In this document: piece after piece, positions 24,714-32,535 of the stretch
Position numbering within the stretch: the first letter of the stretch is position 1
Layout of the letters: each line of letters begins with the position of its first letter
From: Actinophytocola sp044466355
Lineage (GTDB): Bacteria; Actinomycetota; Actinomycetes; Mycobacteriales; Pseudonocardiaceae
Reading direction: 5' to 3'
Length of the DNA: 64,000 bases
Assembly: GCF_044466355.1 (NCBI RefSeq)
Contig: NZ_JBITMQ010000003.1
Location: 434,001 to 498,000, forward strand
Program-made: the position numbers and the translations under genes
The notes under the pieces: generated by a model
Told to the model about the DNA's origin: nothing
What the model saw: the letters and a program-made list of their open reading frames with translations, nothing else
Databases searched by the model: none

Positions 24714-25522
24714 TTGACCGCTCCCACCGCGATGCCCCGCGTCAGTGTTCGTTGGAAGATCAGGAAGAACACCACCGCCGGGATGATCCCGAGCAGCGCC
24801 GACGCGCTCTGCGCGGTGGCGTCCATGAGACGTTGTCCCTGCAGCACCCCGAGTGCGACCGGGACCGTCTGGTTGTCGTTGGAGATGAGCATGACCATCG
24901 GGATGAAGAACTCGTTCCACGTCCAGATGAAGAAGAACACCAGCAGCACCGACAGCGTCGGCCACGACAGCGGCACGACCACCCGCCACAGCACCTGCCA
25001 CCGGTTCGCGCCGTCGATCCGGGCCGCCTCGATGATCTCCCTCGGGAACGTCGAGAGCACCGACGTCAGCAGGTAGACGCCGAACGCGCTCTGTATCGCG
25101 GTGAAGATGATGATCACGGCGAGCTTCGTGTCGTAGAGGTCGGCCTCCTTCGCCAGGAAGTACAGCGGGTAGACCAGCGCCTCCTGCGGCAGCAGGTTCG
25201 CGAGCAGGAAGACCGCGACGATCCACAGGCGACCCTTGACCCGGCCGATGCCCAGGGCGTACGCGGTGACGATCGACACCAGCACCGCGAGCACCGCCAC
25301 CGAACCCGCGATCACCGTGCTGTTGACCAGTTTCTCGCCGAAGTCGACCCGCACCCAGAAGTCGACGATGCCCTGGAGGTACAGCGCGTCCGGCAGCGCG
25401 AGCGGGCCGTTCGCGGTGTAGTCCCGCGCCGACTTGACCGCGTTCACCAGCACCAGCAGGAACGGGATCAGGGTGATGACCGCAAGTACCGCGAGGAGGG
25501 CGACCACGAGCCTTCTGGTCAT
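24710..25522 (-). CDS. Carbohydrate ABC transporter permease, MalG-type
   Basis: A 270-residue inner-membrane protein with six predicted spans and the EAA loop EIIEAARIDGANRWQVLWRV, which docks on the ATPase. It forms the channel with the MalF-type protein encoded just upstream; the two genes overlap by 4 bp (ATGA). It is typical of CUT1 importers for oligosaccharides. No ATPase gene is present in the operon, so a shared MsiK-type ATPase encoded elsewhere is expected, as in Streptomyces. Confidence 0.93.
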   Translation of the reverse strand: MTRRLVVALLAVLAVITLIPFLLVLVNAVKSARDYTANGPLALPDALYLQGIVDFWVRVDFGEKLVNSTVIAGSVAVLAVLVSIVTAYALGIGRVKGRLWIVAVFLLANLLPQEALVYPLYFLAKEADLYDTKLAVIIIFTAIQSAFGVYLLTSVLSTFPREIIEAARIDGANRWQVLWRVVVPLSWPTLSVLLVFFFIWTWNEFFIPMVMLISNDNQTVPVALGVLQGQRLMDATAQSASALLGIIPAVVFFLIFQRTLTRGIAVGAVK

Positions 25523-26472
25523 GAGCCCTCCCGGTTCTGCGCACGCAGGAACAGGAACGACAGCCCGACGATGATCGCCGCCAGCACGGTCGCGATCGCC
25601 GCGCCGTAGCCGACGTTCGCCTTCTCGAAGAAGTTCTGGAACGAGAAGTACGACGGGGTCAGCGTCGACCCACCCGGGCCGCCCCTGGTGAGCACGAAGA
25701 TCTTGTCGAACGACTTGAGCGACGCGATCGTGCACGTCAGCAGCACCACGTAGATCTCGGGCCGGATCTGCGGCACGGTCACCGCCCACAGCCGCTGCCA
25801 CCAGCTCGCCCCGTCCAGCGCGGCGGCCTCGTACAGCTGCGGGTCCACCCGCTGCAACCCCGCCATGAAGATCACCAGCGGGAAGCCGATCTGGATCCAC
25901 ACGAGCACCGCCATGACCGACAGCAGCGCCGTCTTCTCGTCCCCGAGCCAGTTCTGCGTCCACGACTCCAGGCCGACCGCGCGCAGCAACGCGTTCGCCG
26001 CGCCGAACGCCGGGTGCAGGATCCAGCCCCACACCACGCCCGCCACGACCGTGGGCAGCACCTGCGGCAGGTAGAACGCCGCCCGCAACGCCGTCGTGGT
26101 ACGCGGGTTGCGCTTGGACACCACGTCGAACAGCGCGGTCGCGAGCAGCAGCCCGAGGAATGTCGGGATGACGGCCATGGCGAGGATCAGCGCCGCGTTG
26201 TTCCGGAAGGAGAGCCAGAACGTCTCGTCGGCGAACAGCTTCTGGTACTGGTCGAACCCGACGACGTCCGGCTCGCCGACACCCTGCCACCGTGTGAAGC
26301 TGATGCCGACGTTCATCACCAGCGGGACCGCGATCACCGCGACGAACAGCAGCACCCCGGGCACGAGGTAGGGCAGGTACCCGCGGTCCCGCCGCGGTGC
26401 GCGCCGAGGGGCGCCTTCGGGACGGTGACTGTCCCGAAGGGCTCCATCGAGGGTCTTCTCAGCCACCGACAT
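25519..26472 (-). CDS. Carbohydrate ABC transporter permease, MalF-type
   Basis: A 317-residue permease with about six spans, the first at residues 34-52 after a basic cytosolic tail rich in Arg and Pro. The EAA-like loop is LYEAAALDGASWWQRLWAV. It pairs with the MalG-type protein at 24710. The gene starts within the last codons of the solute-binding protein gene (14-bp overlap), so the three are one transcription unit driven from the operator site at 27769. Confidence 0.93.
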   Translation of the reverse strand: MSVAEKTLDGALRDSHRPEGAPRRAPRRDRGYLPYLVPGVLLFVAVIAVPLVMNVGISFTRWQGVGEPDVVGFDQYQKLFADETFWLSFRNNAALILAMAVIPTFLGLLLATALFDVVSKRNPRTTTALRAAFYLPQVLPTVVAGVVWGWILHPAFGAANALLRAVGLESWTQNWLGDEKTALLSVMAVLVWIQIGFPLVIFMAGLQRVDPQLYEAAALDGASWWQRLWAVTVPQIRPEIYVVLLTCTIASLKSFDKIFVLTRGGPGGSTLTPSYFSFQNFFEKANVGYGAAIATVLAAIIVGLSFLFLRAQNREGS

Positions 26473-27751
26473 TGGCGAGGTTTTCCTCGTACGGGCCGGC
26501 CAGCTCGTCCAGCACCTCGTCCGGCGAGGCCGAGCCGTTGATCAGCTTCTGCGTCGCGGACACCAGCACGTCGTAGTAGCCGGGCACCGGCCAGTCCGGG
26601 TAGTAGGCGAGGCCGTCCCGGTCCACCAGCGTCTGGTAGTTCTCGATGAGCTCCTTGCTCTTCTCGTCCGTGATCGCGGCCGGGTCGGCCGCCACCGGGA
26701 TGCCACCGGAGTTGCCCAGCAGGTTCTGGTTCGCCTTCTTCATCGTGATGTCGATGAAGTCGTACGCCAGCTCCTTGTTCTCCGAGCCCTCCGGCACCAC
26801 CCAGATGTTGCCGCTCGACCCGAGGGCCATGTCGCTGCCGGGGAACAGCATCGTGCCCCACTCGAAGTCCTTCACCGTGGACTGCACGCGCCCGTACCAC
26901 CACGAGCCCGACACCATGATCGGGAACTTGCCGCCCATGAACGCGACACCCATGCTCTCCGCGTCGATGCCGGCCGAGTCCTTGCCGATGTACCCCTTCT
27001 TCACCCAGTCGGCGAAGGTCTCGGCGCCGTAGGTCCACGCCTCGTCGTGGAAGTCGACCTTCCCCTTGTACTGCTGCAGGTCGTCCACCCACTGCTTGTC
27101 CGCCTTGGACAGTGCGAGCTGGTAGAACAGCTGCTGCGCCGGGTACTCCTTGCCGCCCACCGACAGCGGGGTGACCCCGGCGGCCACGAACTCGTCCATG
27201 GCCGCGACCAGGTCGTCGAACGTCTCGGGGATCTCGACCTTGTGCTGCGCGAACAGGTCGGCGTTGTAGTAGACCATCGTGTACTCGGCGTAGTTCGGGA
27301 CGCCGAACCACTTGTCGCCGCCCATCACGCCGCGCTCGTCGTACTTGCACGTGGTCTGCAGGCTCGGCGACAGGAGCTTGTCCCAGCCGCGTTCCGTCAC
27401 CTCGGCGGACATGTCGGTCAGCAGGCCCTGCTTGGACAACAGGCCCGCGGTCGCGTTGCCCTTGTTGTACTCCATGAGATCGGGCGCCTCGTCGGAGTTC
27501 AGCACCATCTGGGCGTTCTTCTGGATCTGCTCGAAGCCCTTCTCCTCGAACGTCACCGTGACGCCGGGATGCGTGTCCTCGAACTCCTTGATCGCCTCGG
27601 CCCACGCCTTGCCCATGGCGCTGTCCGGACCCTCGTAGTGCCACAGACGCAGCTCGTTCGCGCTGCCACCGCCACCGTCGTCGCCGCACGCGACCAGCAA
27701 CGACGCGGTCAGCGCGAGTACCGCGAGCAAGGCCTTTCCTGGTGTGAACAT
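26459..27751 (-). CDS. Extracellular sugar-binding lipoprotein of ABC importer
   Basis: A 430-residue solute-binding protein of the CUT1 family. The lipobox is LLVACGDDGG with the lipid-anchored Cys at about 22, so the protein sits outside the membrane. The ligand-binding part begins NELRLWHYEGPDSAMG; FGVPNYAEYTMVYYNADLF and FMGGKFPIMVSGSWW are typical. ATG 27751 is preceded by GGGAGGAA. Together with the two permeases and GH31 it forms an oligosaccharide uptake and hydrolysis operon. A perfect LacI-type operator lies 18 bp upstream of its start. Confidence 0.93.
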   Translation of the reverse strand: MFTPGKALLAVLALTASLLVACGDDGGGGSANELRLWHYEGPDSAMGKAWAEAIKEFEDTHPGVTVTFEEKGFEQIQKNAQMVLNSDEAPDLMEYNKGNATAGLLSKQGLLTDMSAEVTERGWDKLLSPSLQTTCKYDERGVMGGDKWFGVPNYAEYTMVYYNADLFAQHKVEIPETFDDLVAAMDEFVAAGVTPLSVGGKEYPAQQLFYQLALSKADKQWVDDLQQYKGKVDFHDEAWTYGAETFADWVKKGYIGKDSAGIDAESMGVAFMGGKFPIMVSGSWWYGRVQSTVKDFEWGTMLFPGSDMALGSSGNIWVVPEGSENKELAYDFIDITMKKANQNLLGNSGGIPVAADPAAITDEKSKELIENYQTLVDRDGLAYYPDWPVPGYYDVLVSATQKLINGSASPDEVLDELAGPYEENLANVGG

Positions 27752-27768
27752 CGTTGTTCCTCCCGTCT

Positions 27769-27784
27769 GTCGAATCGCTTCGAC
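27769..27784. promoter_or_regulatory. LacI-type operator at importer promoter
   Basis: GTCGAATCGCTTCGAC has 6-bp arms GTCGAA/TTCGAC around a TCGC centre, the form bound by LacI-family dimers. It lies between the importer operon start (27751) and the end of the upstream lacI gene (27823). An identical 16-mer is found at 28843-28858. Exact identity of the two sites supports the adjacent LacI protein as the regulator. Confidence 0.8.
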
Positions 27785-27822
27785 GACGTGCCTGCCGGAT
27801 GGGTGAGGGGAGTCGGGGGTGG

Positions 27823-28827
27823 TTACCTGGGGACGGCGGTGCTGGCTCGGACGGTCAGGTGCGGGGGCAGCAGTGTCGCGTCGGGCACCTGACGGCCGCC
27901 CAGCTTGGCCATCAGCAGCCCGACCGCCTGACGCCCGACCTCCTGGGCCGGGATGGCCACGGAGGTCAGCGCGGGCATGGTGTACTCGGCGAGTTCGTCG
28001 GGGCAGATCGCCACCACCGACAGGTCGTCCGGCACCGACCGGCCCGCCTCGCGGAACGCGGCGAGCAGTGGCGCGACGACGGGTTCGTTGTGGACGACGA
28101 CGGCGGTGAGATCGGGATGCTCGGCCAGGAGCTCCGCGGCCACCTTCTGGGCGCCCGCCTGTGTGGCCTCGCACGCGTGCACGCTGGCGGCGATGCCGTG
28201 CCGCGCCGCCGCCTCGGTGAACCCGTTCGTGGTGCGGGAGGCGAACCCGGTCTCCCGCTCGTAGACCTCCGGCGGCGACCCGATCAGCGCCACCCTGCGG
28301 TGGCCCAGCTCGGCGAGGTGGTCCACGCAGGCCGTGCCCGCCGCCGTGAAGTCGAGGTCGATGCAGGTCAGGCCGTCGGTCTCGGCGGGGAAGCCGATCA
28401 GCACGGCGGGCCGGCCGAGTTCCTTCAGCACCGGAAGCCGGGGGTCGTGCAGTTCGACGTCCATGACGATGATCGCGTCGACCATGGACGTGCCCGCCAC
28501 ACGCCGCAGGCCGGCCTCGCCCTCGCTCTGCGTCAGGAGCAGGACGTCGTGGTCGTGCTCGCGGGCCGCGGTGACGACCGAGGTCGCGAACTGCATGATC
28601 ACCGGCACGTGGATGCCGGAGCGCAGCGGTACGACCAGCGCGACGACGTTGCTGCGGTTGGACGCGAGTGCCCGCGCGCCGGCGTGCGGCTGGTAGCCGA
28701 GCGCCTCGATGCTGGCGAGCACCCGTTCGCGGGTCTCCTGGGTGATCGACCGTTTGCCGGACAGGACGTACGACACCGTGCTGGGGGCGACCCCAGCGTG
28801 CTTGGCGACGTCCTCGATCTTGGCCAC
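27823..28827 (-). CDS. LacI family transcriptional regulator of the sugar importer operon
   Basis: A 334-residue LacI/GalR repressor. The helix-turn-helix is at residues 4-25 (IEDVAKHAGVAPSTVSYVLSG), with the hinge helix at GARALASNRSNVVAL. The effector-binding domain follows with SGIHVPVIMQFA, VDAIIVMDVELHD and LPPHLTVRAST at the end. It has identical operator sequences on both sides (27769 and 28843), so it is expected to repress the importer operon and itself. The ligand is probably an oligosaccharide taken up by the ABC system. Confidence 0.93.
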   Translation of the reverse strand: MAKIEDVAKHAGVAPSTVSYVLSGKRSITQETRERVLASIEALGYQPHAGARALASNRSNVVALVVPLRSGIHVPVIMQFATSVVTAAREHDHDVLLLTQSEGEAGLRRVAGTSMVDAIIVMDVELHDPRLPVLKELGRPAVLIGFPAETDGLTCIDLDFTAAGTACVDHLAELGHRRVALIGSPPEVYERETGFASRTTNGFTEAAARHGIAASVHACEATQAGAQKVAAELLAEHPDLTAVVVHNEPVVAPLLAAFREAGRSVPDDLSVVAICPDELAEYTMPALTSVAIPAQEVGRQAVGLLMAKLGGRQVPDATLLPPHLTVRASTAVPR

Positions 28828-28842
28828 AGTGCCCTCACCCGT

Positions 28843-28858
28843 GTCGAATCGCTTCGAC
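28843..28858. promoter_or_regulatory. LacI-type operator upstream of lacI and GH13 genes
   Basis: The same GTCGAATCGCTTCGAC as at 27769. It lies 15 bp upstream of the lacI start (28827, minus strand) and 73 bp before the GH13 start (28931, plus strand), so it could provide autoregulation and also affect the divergent glucosidase gene. A second, different operator lies closer to GH13 at 28903. Confidence 0.8.
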
Positions 28859-28902
28859 GGTGAATGCTAGGTAGCCGTCCGGTCACGTGGCAATGGTTCG
28901 GG

Positions 28903-28923
28903 CTTGCTGAAAGTCGATGCAAG
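28903..28923. promoter_or_regulatory. Second LacI-type operator at the GH13 start
   Basis: CTTGC at 28903-28907 and GCAAG at 28919-28923 flank TGAAAGTCGAT, giving a 21-bp imperfect palindrome that contains GCTGAAAGT. The same core with TGCA downstream occurs before the alpha-amylase gene at 34343-34361. This matches the style of sites bound by MalR/AcbR-type LacI proteins in streptomycetes. The site ends 7 bp before the GH13 start codon. Confidence 0.65.
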
Positions 28924-28930
28924 GTTTTAC

Positions 28931-30457
28931 ATGTCACGCATGACCCATGAGTGGTGGCGAGACGCCGTCATCTACCAGGTGTACGTCCGCAGCTTCGCCG
29001 ACGCGGACGGCGACGGCGTCGGCGACCTCCCCGGTGTGCGTTCCCGCCTGCCCTACCTCGCGGAACTGGGGGTCGACGCCGTCTGGCTGACCCCGTTCTA
29101 CGCCTCCCCGATGGCCGACGGCGGCTACGACGTCGCCGACTACCGCGCGGTCGACCCGCTGTTCGGCACCCTCGACGACGCTCGCGGCCTCGTCACGGAC
29201 GCGCACGCGCTCGGCCTGCGGGTTATCGTCGACATCGTCCCGAACCACACCAGCGACCGGCACGAGTGGTTCCAGGCCGGGCTGAAGGACCGCTACATCT
29301 TCCGCGAAGGCCGGGGTGACGGGCCGCCGAACGACTGGGAGTCGATCTTCGGCGGCGCGGCGTGGACCCGCACCGAGGACGGCGACTGGTACCTGCACCT
29401 GTTCGCGCCCGAGCAGCCGGACCTGAACTGGGACAACCCGGCGGTGCGCGCGGAGTTCCTCGACATCCTGCGGTTCTGGCTGGACCTGGGCGTCGACGGG
29501 TTCCGCGTGGACGTGGCGCACGGGATGGTGAAGGCCGAGGGCCTGCCCGACGTCGGCCGTCCCGACCAGAGCGCGCTGCTGGGGTCAGAGCCGCTCCCGT
29601 ACTTCGACCAGGACGGCGTGCACGACATCTACCGCGAGTGGCGGAAGGTGCTCGACTCCTACAGCGGCTCCGGCGACGAGCGCATGGCCGTGGCGGAGGC
29701 GTGGGCCCCGACCCCGGCGCGGACCGCGCTGTACCTGCGTCCCGACGAGCTGCACCAGGCGTTCAACTTCCACTTCCTGAAGACCGACTGGGCCGCGGAG
29801 CCGATGCGTGCCGTCATCGACGCGTCGCTCGCCACCGAGTCGCCCGCGACGTGGGTGCTGTCGAACCACGACGTGGTCCGGCACGTGACCCGCTACGGCG
29901 GCGGTGAAGTGGGGCGGCGCCGGGCACGCGCGGCGGCGCTGCTGATGCTCGCGCTGCCGGGGTCCGCGTACGTCTACCAGGGTGAGGAGCTGGGGCTGCC
30001 GGAGGTGACCGACCTGCCGGAGGAGGTGCTGGCCGACCCGGTGTGGGAGCGTTCCGGCCACACCGACCGCGGCCGCGACGGCTGCCGCGTGCCGATCCCG
30101 TGGACCGCGACGGGCCCGTCGCTGGGCTTCGGGCCGGGCACGCCGTGGCTGCCGCAGCCGGAGTCGTGGGCCAAGCTCGCGGTGGCCGAGCAGGAGACGT
30201 CACCGGAGTCGATGCTGACCCTGTACCGCACGGCGCTGCGCCTGCGGCGCCGGTTGGCGTTCGGCGAGTTCGCATGGCTCCCGGCCGGGGATGACGTGCT
30301 GCACTTCCGTCGCGGCGCCTTCCGCTGTCTGGTGAACCTGAGTGAGTCGGTGCTGCGGGTGCCGGACCCGGGCCCGGTGCTGCTGGCCTCGTCCTACTAC
30401 GGGCTCGACGGGGAGGTCATGCTGCCGCCCGACACCGTGTTGTGGTGGGAGGAATGA
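28931..30457 (+). CDS. GH13 alpha-glucosidase (oligo-1,6-glucosidase/AglA type)
   Basis: A 508-residue intracellular amylase-superfamily enzyme that releases glucose from malto- or isomalto-oligosaccharides. The conserved regions are IVDIVPNHTS (region I), the nucleophile Asp in DGFRVDVAHGM, the acid Glu in VAEAWAP and the stabilising Asp in LSNHDVVRH. The opening WWRDAVIYQVYVRSFADADG is typical. ATG 28931 has AAGG about 7 bases upstream; ATG 28940 is an alternative. There is no signal peptide. It sits directly behind two LacI operators and is followed by a second lacI gene at 30459, which begins one base after its stop codon. Confidence 0.94.
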   Translation: MSRMTHEWWRDAVIYQVYVRSFADADGDGVGDLPGVRSRLPYLAELGVDAVWLTPFYASPMADGGYDVADYRAVDPLFGTLDDARGLVTDAHALGLRVIVDIVPNHTSDRHEWFQAGLKDRYIFREGRGDGPPNDWESIFGGAAWTRTEDGDWYLHLFAPEQPDLNWDNPAVRAEFLDILRFWLDLGVDGFRVDVAHGMVKAEGLPDVGRPDQSALLGSEPLPYFDQDGVHDIYREWRKVLDSYSGSGDERMAVAEAWAPTPARTALYLRPDELHQAFNFHFLKTDWAAEPMRAVIDASLATESPATWVLSNHDVVRHVTRYGGGEVGRRRARAAALLMLALPGSAYVYQGEELGLPEVTDLPEEVLADPVWERSGHTDRGRDGCRVPIPWTATGPSLGFGPGTPWLPQPESWAKLAVAEQETSPESMLTLYRTALRLRRRLAFGEFAWLPAGDDVLHFRRGAFRCLVNLSESVLRVPDPGPVLLASSYYGLDGEVMLPPDTVLWWEE

Positions 30458-30458
30458 G

Positions 30459-31502
30459 GTGGCTCGCCTAGAGTCATCAGGTGTGACAGCCCGTCTCAGT
30501 GACATAGCGACGCAGGCGGGCGTCAGCGAGGCGACGGTCAGCCGCGTGCTGAACGGCAAGGCGGGCGTCTCGGCGGCGACACGTCAGGCGGTGGTCGCCG
30601 CCATGGACGTGCTCGGCTACGAGCGCCCACCCCGGCTTCGCGAGCGTAGCGCCGGGCTCATCGGGTTGATCACGCCGGAGCTGTCGAACCCGATCTTCCC
30701 GGCGCTCGCGCAGGTGATCGAGCAGGTGCTGACGTCCCGCGGCTACACGCCCGTGCTGTGCACCCAGACCCCCGGCGGGTCGACGGAGGACCAGCTGACG
30801 GACTTGCTGGTCGAGCGCGGGGTCACCGGGATCATCTTCGTGTCGGGCCTGCACGCCGACTCGACGGCCGACATGGACCGGTACGTCAAGCTCGCCGGCC
30901 GGGGCGTGCCGTTCGTGATGATCAACGGGTACACGGAGAAGGTGTCGGCGCCGTTCGTGTCCACGGACGACCGCGCCGCCATGCGCCTGGCGGTGTCGCA
31001 CCTGGCCGAACTGGGGCACGAACGGATCGGCCTCGCGATCGGGCCGCGCCGGTTCGTGCCGGTGCTGCGGAAGATCGAGGGGTTCGTGCAGCACATGCGG
31101 ACGGTGCTGCCGTACACCGCCGAGCAGGCCGAGTCGCTGGTCCAACATTCGCTGTTCACCGTGGAGGGTGGCCAGGCGGCCGCGTCCGCGCTGCTGGACA
31201 GGGACTGCACGGCGATCATCTGTGGCAGCGACCTGATGGCGTTCGGTGCCATCCGCGCGGCCCGGCAGCGTGGGCTGTCGGTGCCGGTGGACGTGTCGGT
31301 GGTCGGGTTCGACGACTCGCCGCTGATCGTGTTCGCCGACCCGCCGCTGACCACGTTGCGGCAGCCGGTGGAGGCGATGGGGCAGGCGGCGGTGAACGCG
31401 CTGCTCGAGGAGATCGGCGGCACCCCCGCCCCGCACGCGGAGTTCGTCTTCATGCCGGAACTGGTGGTCCGAGGTTCGACGGCGGCGCGAGTGCGCGGCT
31501 GA
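30459..31502 (+). CDS. LacI family transcriptional regulator (MalR-like)
   Basis: A 347-residue LacI/GalR regulator. The helix-turn-helix is RLSDIATQAGVSEATVSRVL (about residues 11-30), the hinge VAAMDVLGYERPP, then the effector domain (LIGLITPELSNPIFPALAQ) and the end FMPELVVRGSTAARVRG. GTG 30459 is chosen for GGGAGG at the correct distance; GTG 30483 is possible. It is transcribed with GH13 and probably binds the TGC-N-GCA type operators at 28903 and 34343, thereby linking intracellular glucosidase and secreted amylase. Maltose or a maltodextrin is the likely inducer by analogy to MalR. Confidence 0.92.
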   Translation: MARLESSGVTARLSDIATQAGVSEATVSRVLNGKAGVSAATRQAVVAAMDVLGYERPPRLRERSAGLIGLITPELSNPIFPALAQVIEQVLTSRGYTPVLCTQTPGGSTEDQLTDLLVERGVTGIIFVSGLHADSTADMDRYVKLAGRGVPFVMINGYTEKVSAPFVSTDDRAAMRLAVSHLAELGHERIGLAIGPRRFVPVLRKIEGFVQHMRTVLPYTAEQAESLVQHSLFTVEGGQAAASALLDRDCTAIICGSDLMAFGAIRAARQRGLSVPVDVSVVGFDDSPLIVFADPPLTTLRQPVEAMGQAAVNALLEEIGGTPAPHAEFVFMPELVVRGSTAARVRG

Positions 31503-31503
31503 G

Positions 31504-31531
31504 TTGTCCACAGCCCACCCGGTTGTCCACA
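31504..31531 (+). other. Tandem DnaA-box pair, second copy
   Basis: TTGTCCACA at 31504-31512 and again at 31523-31531, 19 bp start to start, beginning two bases after the lacI stop codon. Compared on the same strand with the pair at 13162-13189, the spacer is also conserved (C-CAC-CGG pattern). The remaining sequence from 31532 to 31685 has T-rich pyrimidine tracts but no gene. Confidence 0.55.
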
Positions 31532-31685
31532 GTTCTGGCGGCACGCGTGGTTTTGTCGGTGCCTGCTAGTAGACTGGCATGGCGGGTGGCCCCCGGGAAT
31601 GGGTGGGGGTTGAGGTTACGTACTGGGGCTGGGCTTTTCGCGGTTTTCGCTGGTCGGCGGGCCTTCTGTCTTGATCGTTTTCCCC

Positions 31686-31932
31686 GTTGTGGGTGGTGTC
31701 CTCGCCGGACGGCAGATCTCGGGGAGGGCAGCACGATTTCGGCTATTTGAGATTTGGCAAGGGTGGGTGGCCTGCCATCCCGTCGACCTCCCTCCGGGCT
31801 ATCACACCGCGTCAAGGGGCCGTGCTTTGGCAACGGTGTGCTTCGGGCAGCGCCCCTTGACCCGGTGTGATCGGGCTTCGCCAGGTCGACGGGATGGCAG
31901 GCAGCCGACGTGTGGTGGGCTCGCGCCCGGCT
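31686..31932 (+). repeat. Hairpin repeat element, copy 1
   Basis: A 247-bp non-coding repeat that recurs inverted at 58871-59117. It opens with GTTGTGGGTGGTGTCCTCGC, has a CTCGGGGAGGG block, and contains a very long imperfect hairpin (31771-31904) whose arms read CTGCCATCCCGTCGACCT... and ATCACACCG.GTCAAGGGGC, with a 30-nt loop. It ends with GCGCCCGGCT. It lies between the convergent ends of the lacI gene and the GyrB-like gene, where a terminator would be expected. Between the copies paired positions have changed together (A-T here, C-G there), indicating that folding matters. Confidence 0.8.
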
Positions 31933-31947
31933 GGGTGGGTGGGCCCG

Positions 31948-32535
31948 TCAGCGGGTCGGGAACCCGCGGAGTGCCACAGTCAGGTGCTCGCCGAAGTTTG
32001 CTGGCACCGACTCCACCGGGGCCAGGTCTGGGCTCGGCATGAAGTGGACCGTCGTGCCTGTGGTGCCGTCGGAGTCGATCGGGGTCAGGTCCGTGACCGG
32101 GATGCCGTGTTCGTAGCGCTGAGTCCACGAGCCGTTGACGCGGCGGTTCGTGTGCACCAGCCACTCGCTCAGCGCGGCCACCACCGACATGCCGCGCCTC
32201 GGGTGCCCGTCCGGCAACGACACCGACGGCTCGTCGAAGAAGCGCAGGTCCTTCGTCGCCATGACCGGCTTCTTCACCGTGCGGCCCTGGTCGTCCACGC
32301 GGGTGTCCGTGCCGCGGCCGTTGTCGGCCACCGAGATCGAGCCGTCGGCGTGGAGGGTCACGACCGCGTGACCGCCGACCCGTTCCGACGCTTCGTCGGC
32401 CGCGTAGGCCAGGACTTCCAGTACGAGATGGAGTACGCCACCCGGAGCGAACTCCGCTGGCCCTTGACGGATCAGCTCCAGGTGGCGCACGTCGATGGCA
32501 CGAGCCCAGTCGTGCGTGGTGTTCTCCCAGGTCAC
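31948..32535 (-). CDS. GyrB-like ATP-binding (GHKL) domain protein
   Basis: A 195-residue protein corresponding only to the N-terminal ATPase domain of DNA gyrase B. Seen are HLVLEVLAYAADEA (GyrB EVVDNxxDE helix), VADNGRGTDTR (nucleotide-binding Asp and Gly) and RRGMSVVAALSEW (the GxxVVNALS lid). The catalytic Glu is kept, but the Asp-Asn of EVVDN is replaced by Ala-Tyr, so the Mg-binding Asn is missing. No transducer or toprim domain. GTG 32535 overlaps the stop of the alpha-amylase gene (GTGA), so it is co-translated with a secreted enzyme, an odd pairing. Function is unknown. Confidence 0.85.
   Translation of the reverse strand: MTWENTTHDWARAIDVRHLELIRQGPAEFAPGGVLHLVLEVLAYAADEASERVGGHAVVTLHADGSISVADNGRGTDTRVDDQGRTVKKPVMATKDLRFFDEPSVSLPDGHPRRGMSVVAALSEWLVHTNRRVNGSWTQRYEHGIPVTDLTPIDSDGTTGTTVHFMPSPDLAPVESVPANFGEHLTVALRGFPTR

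Noticed and set aside
27819..28863. Plus-strand frames over the lacI gene
   Set aside because: Antisense to a full LacI protein with both operators in place; no independent evidence.
31504..31531. Replication origin
   Set aside because: Only two DnaA boxes, no dnaA, dnaN, recF or gyrase operon nearby; the GyrB-like gene is only a stand-alone ATPase domain.
31771..31904. CRISPR array or tRNA in the hairpin repeat
   Set aside because: There is a single palindromic unit per site with no spacer-repeat periodicity, and no cloverleaf or CCA-type end can be drawn.
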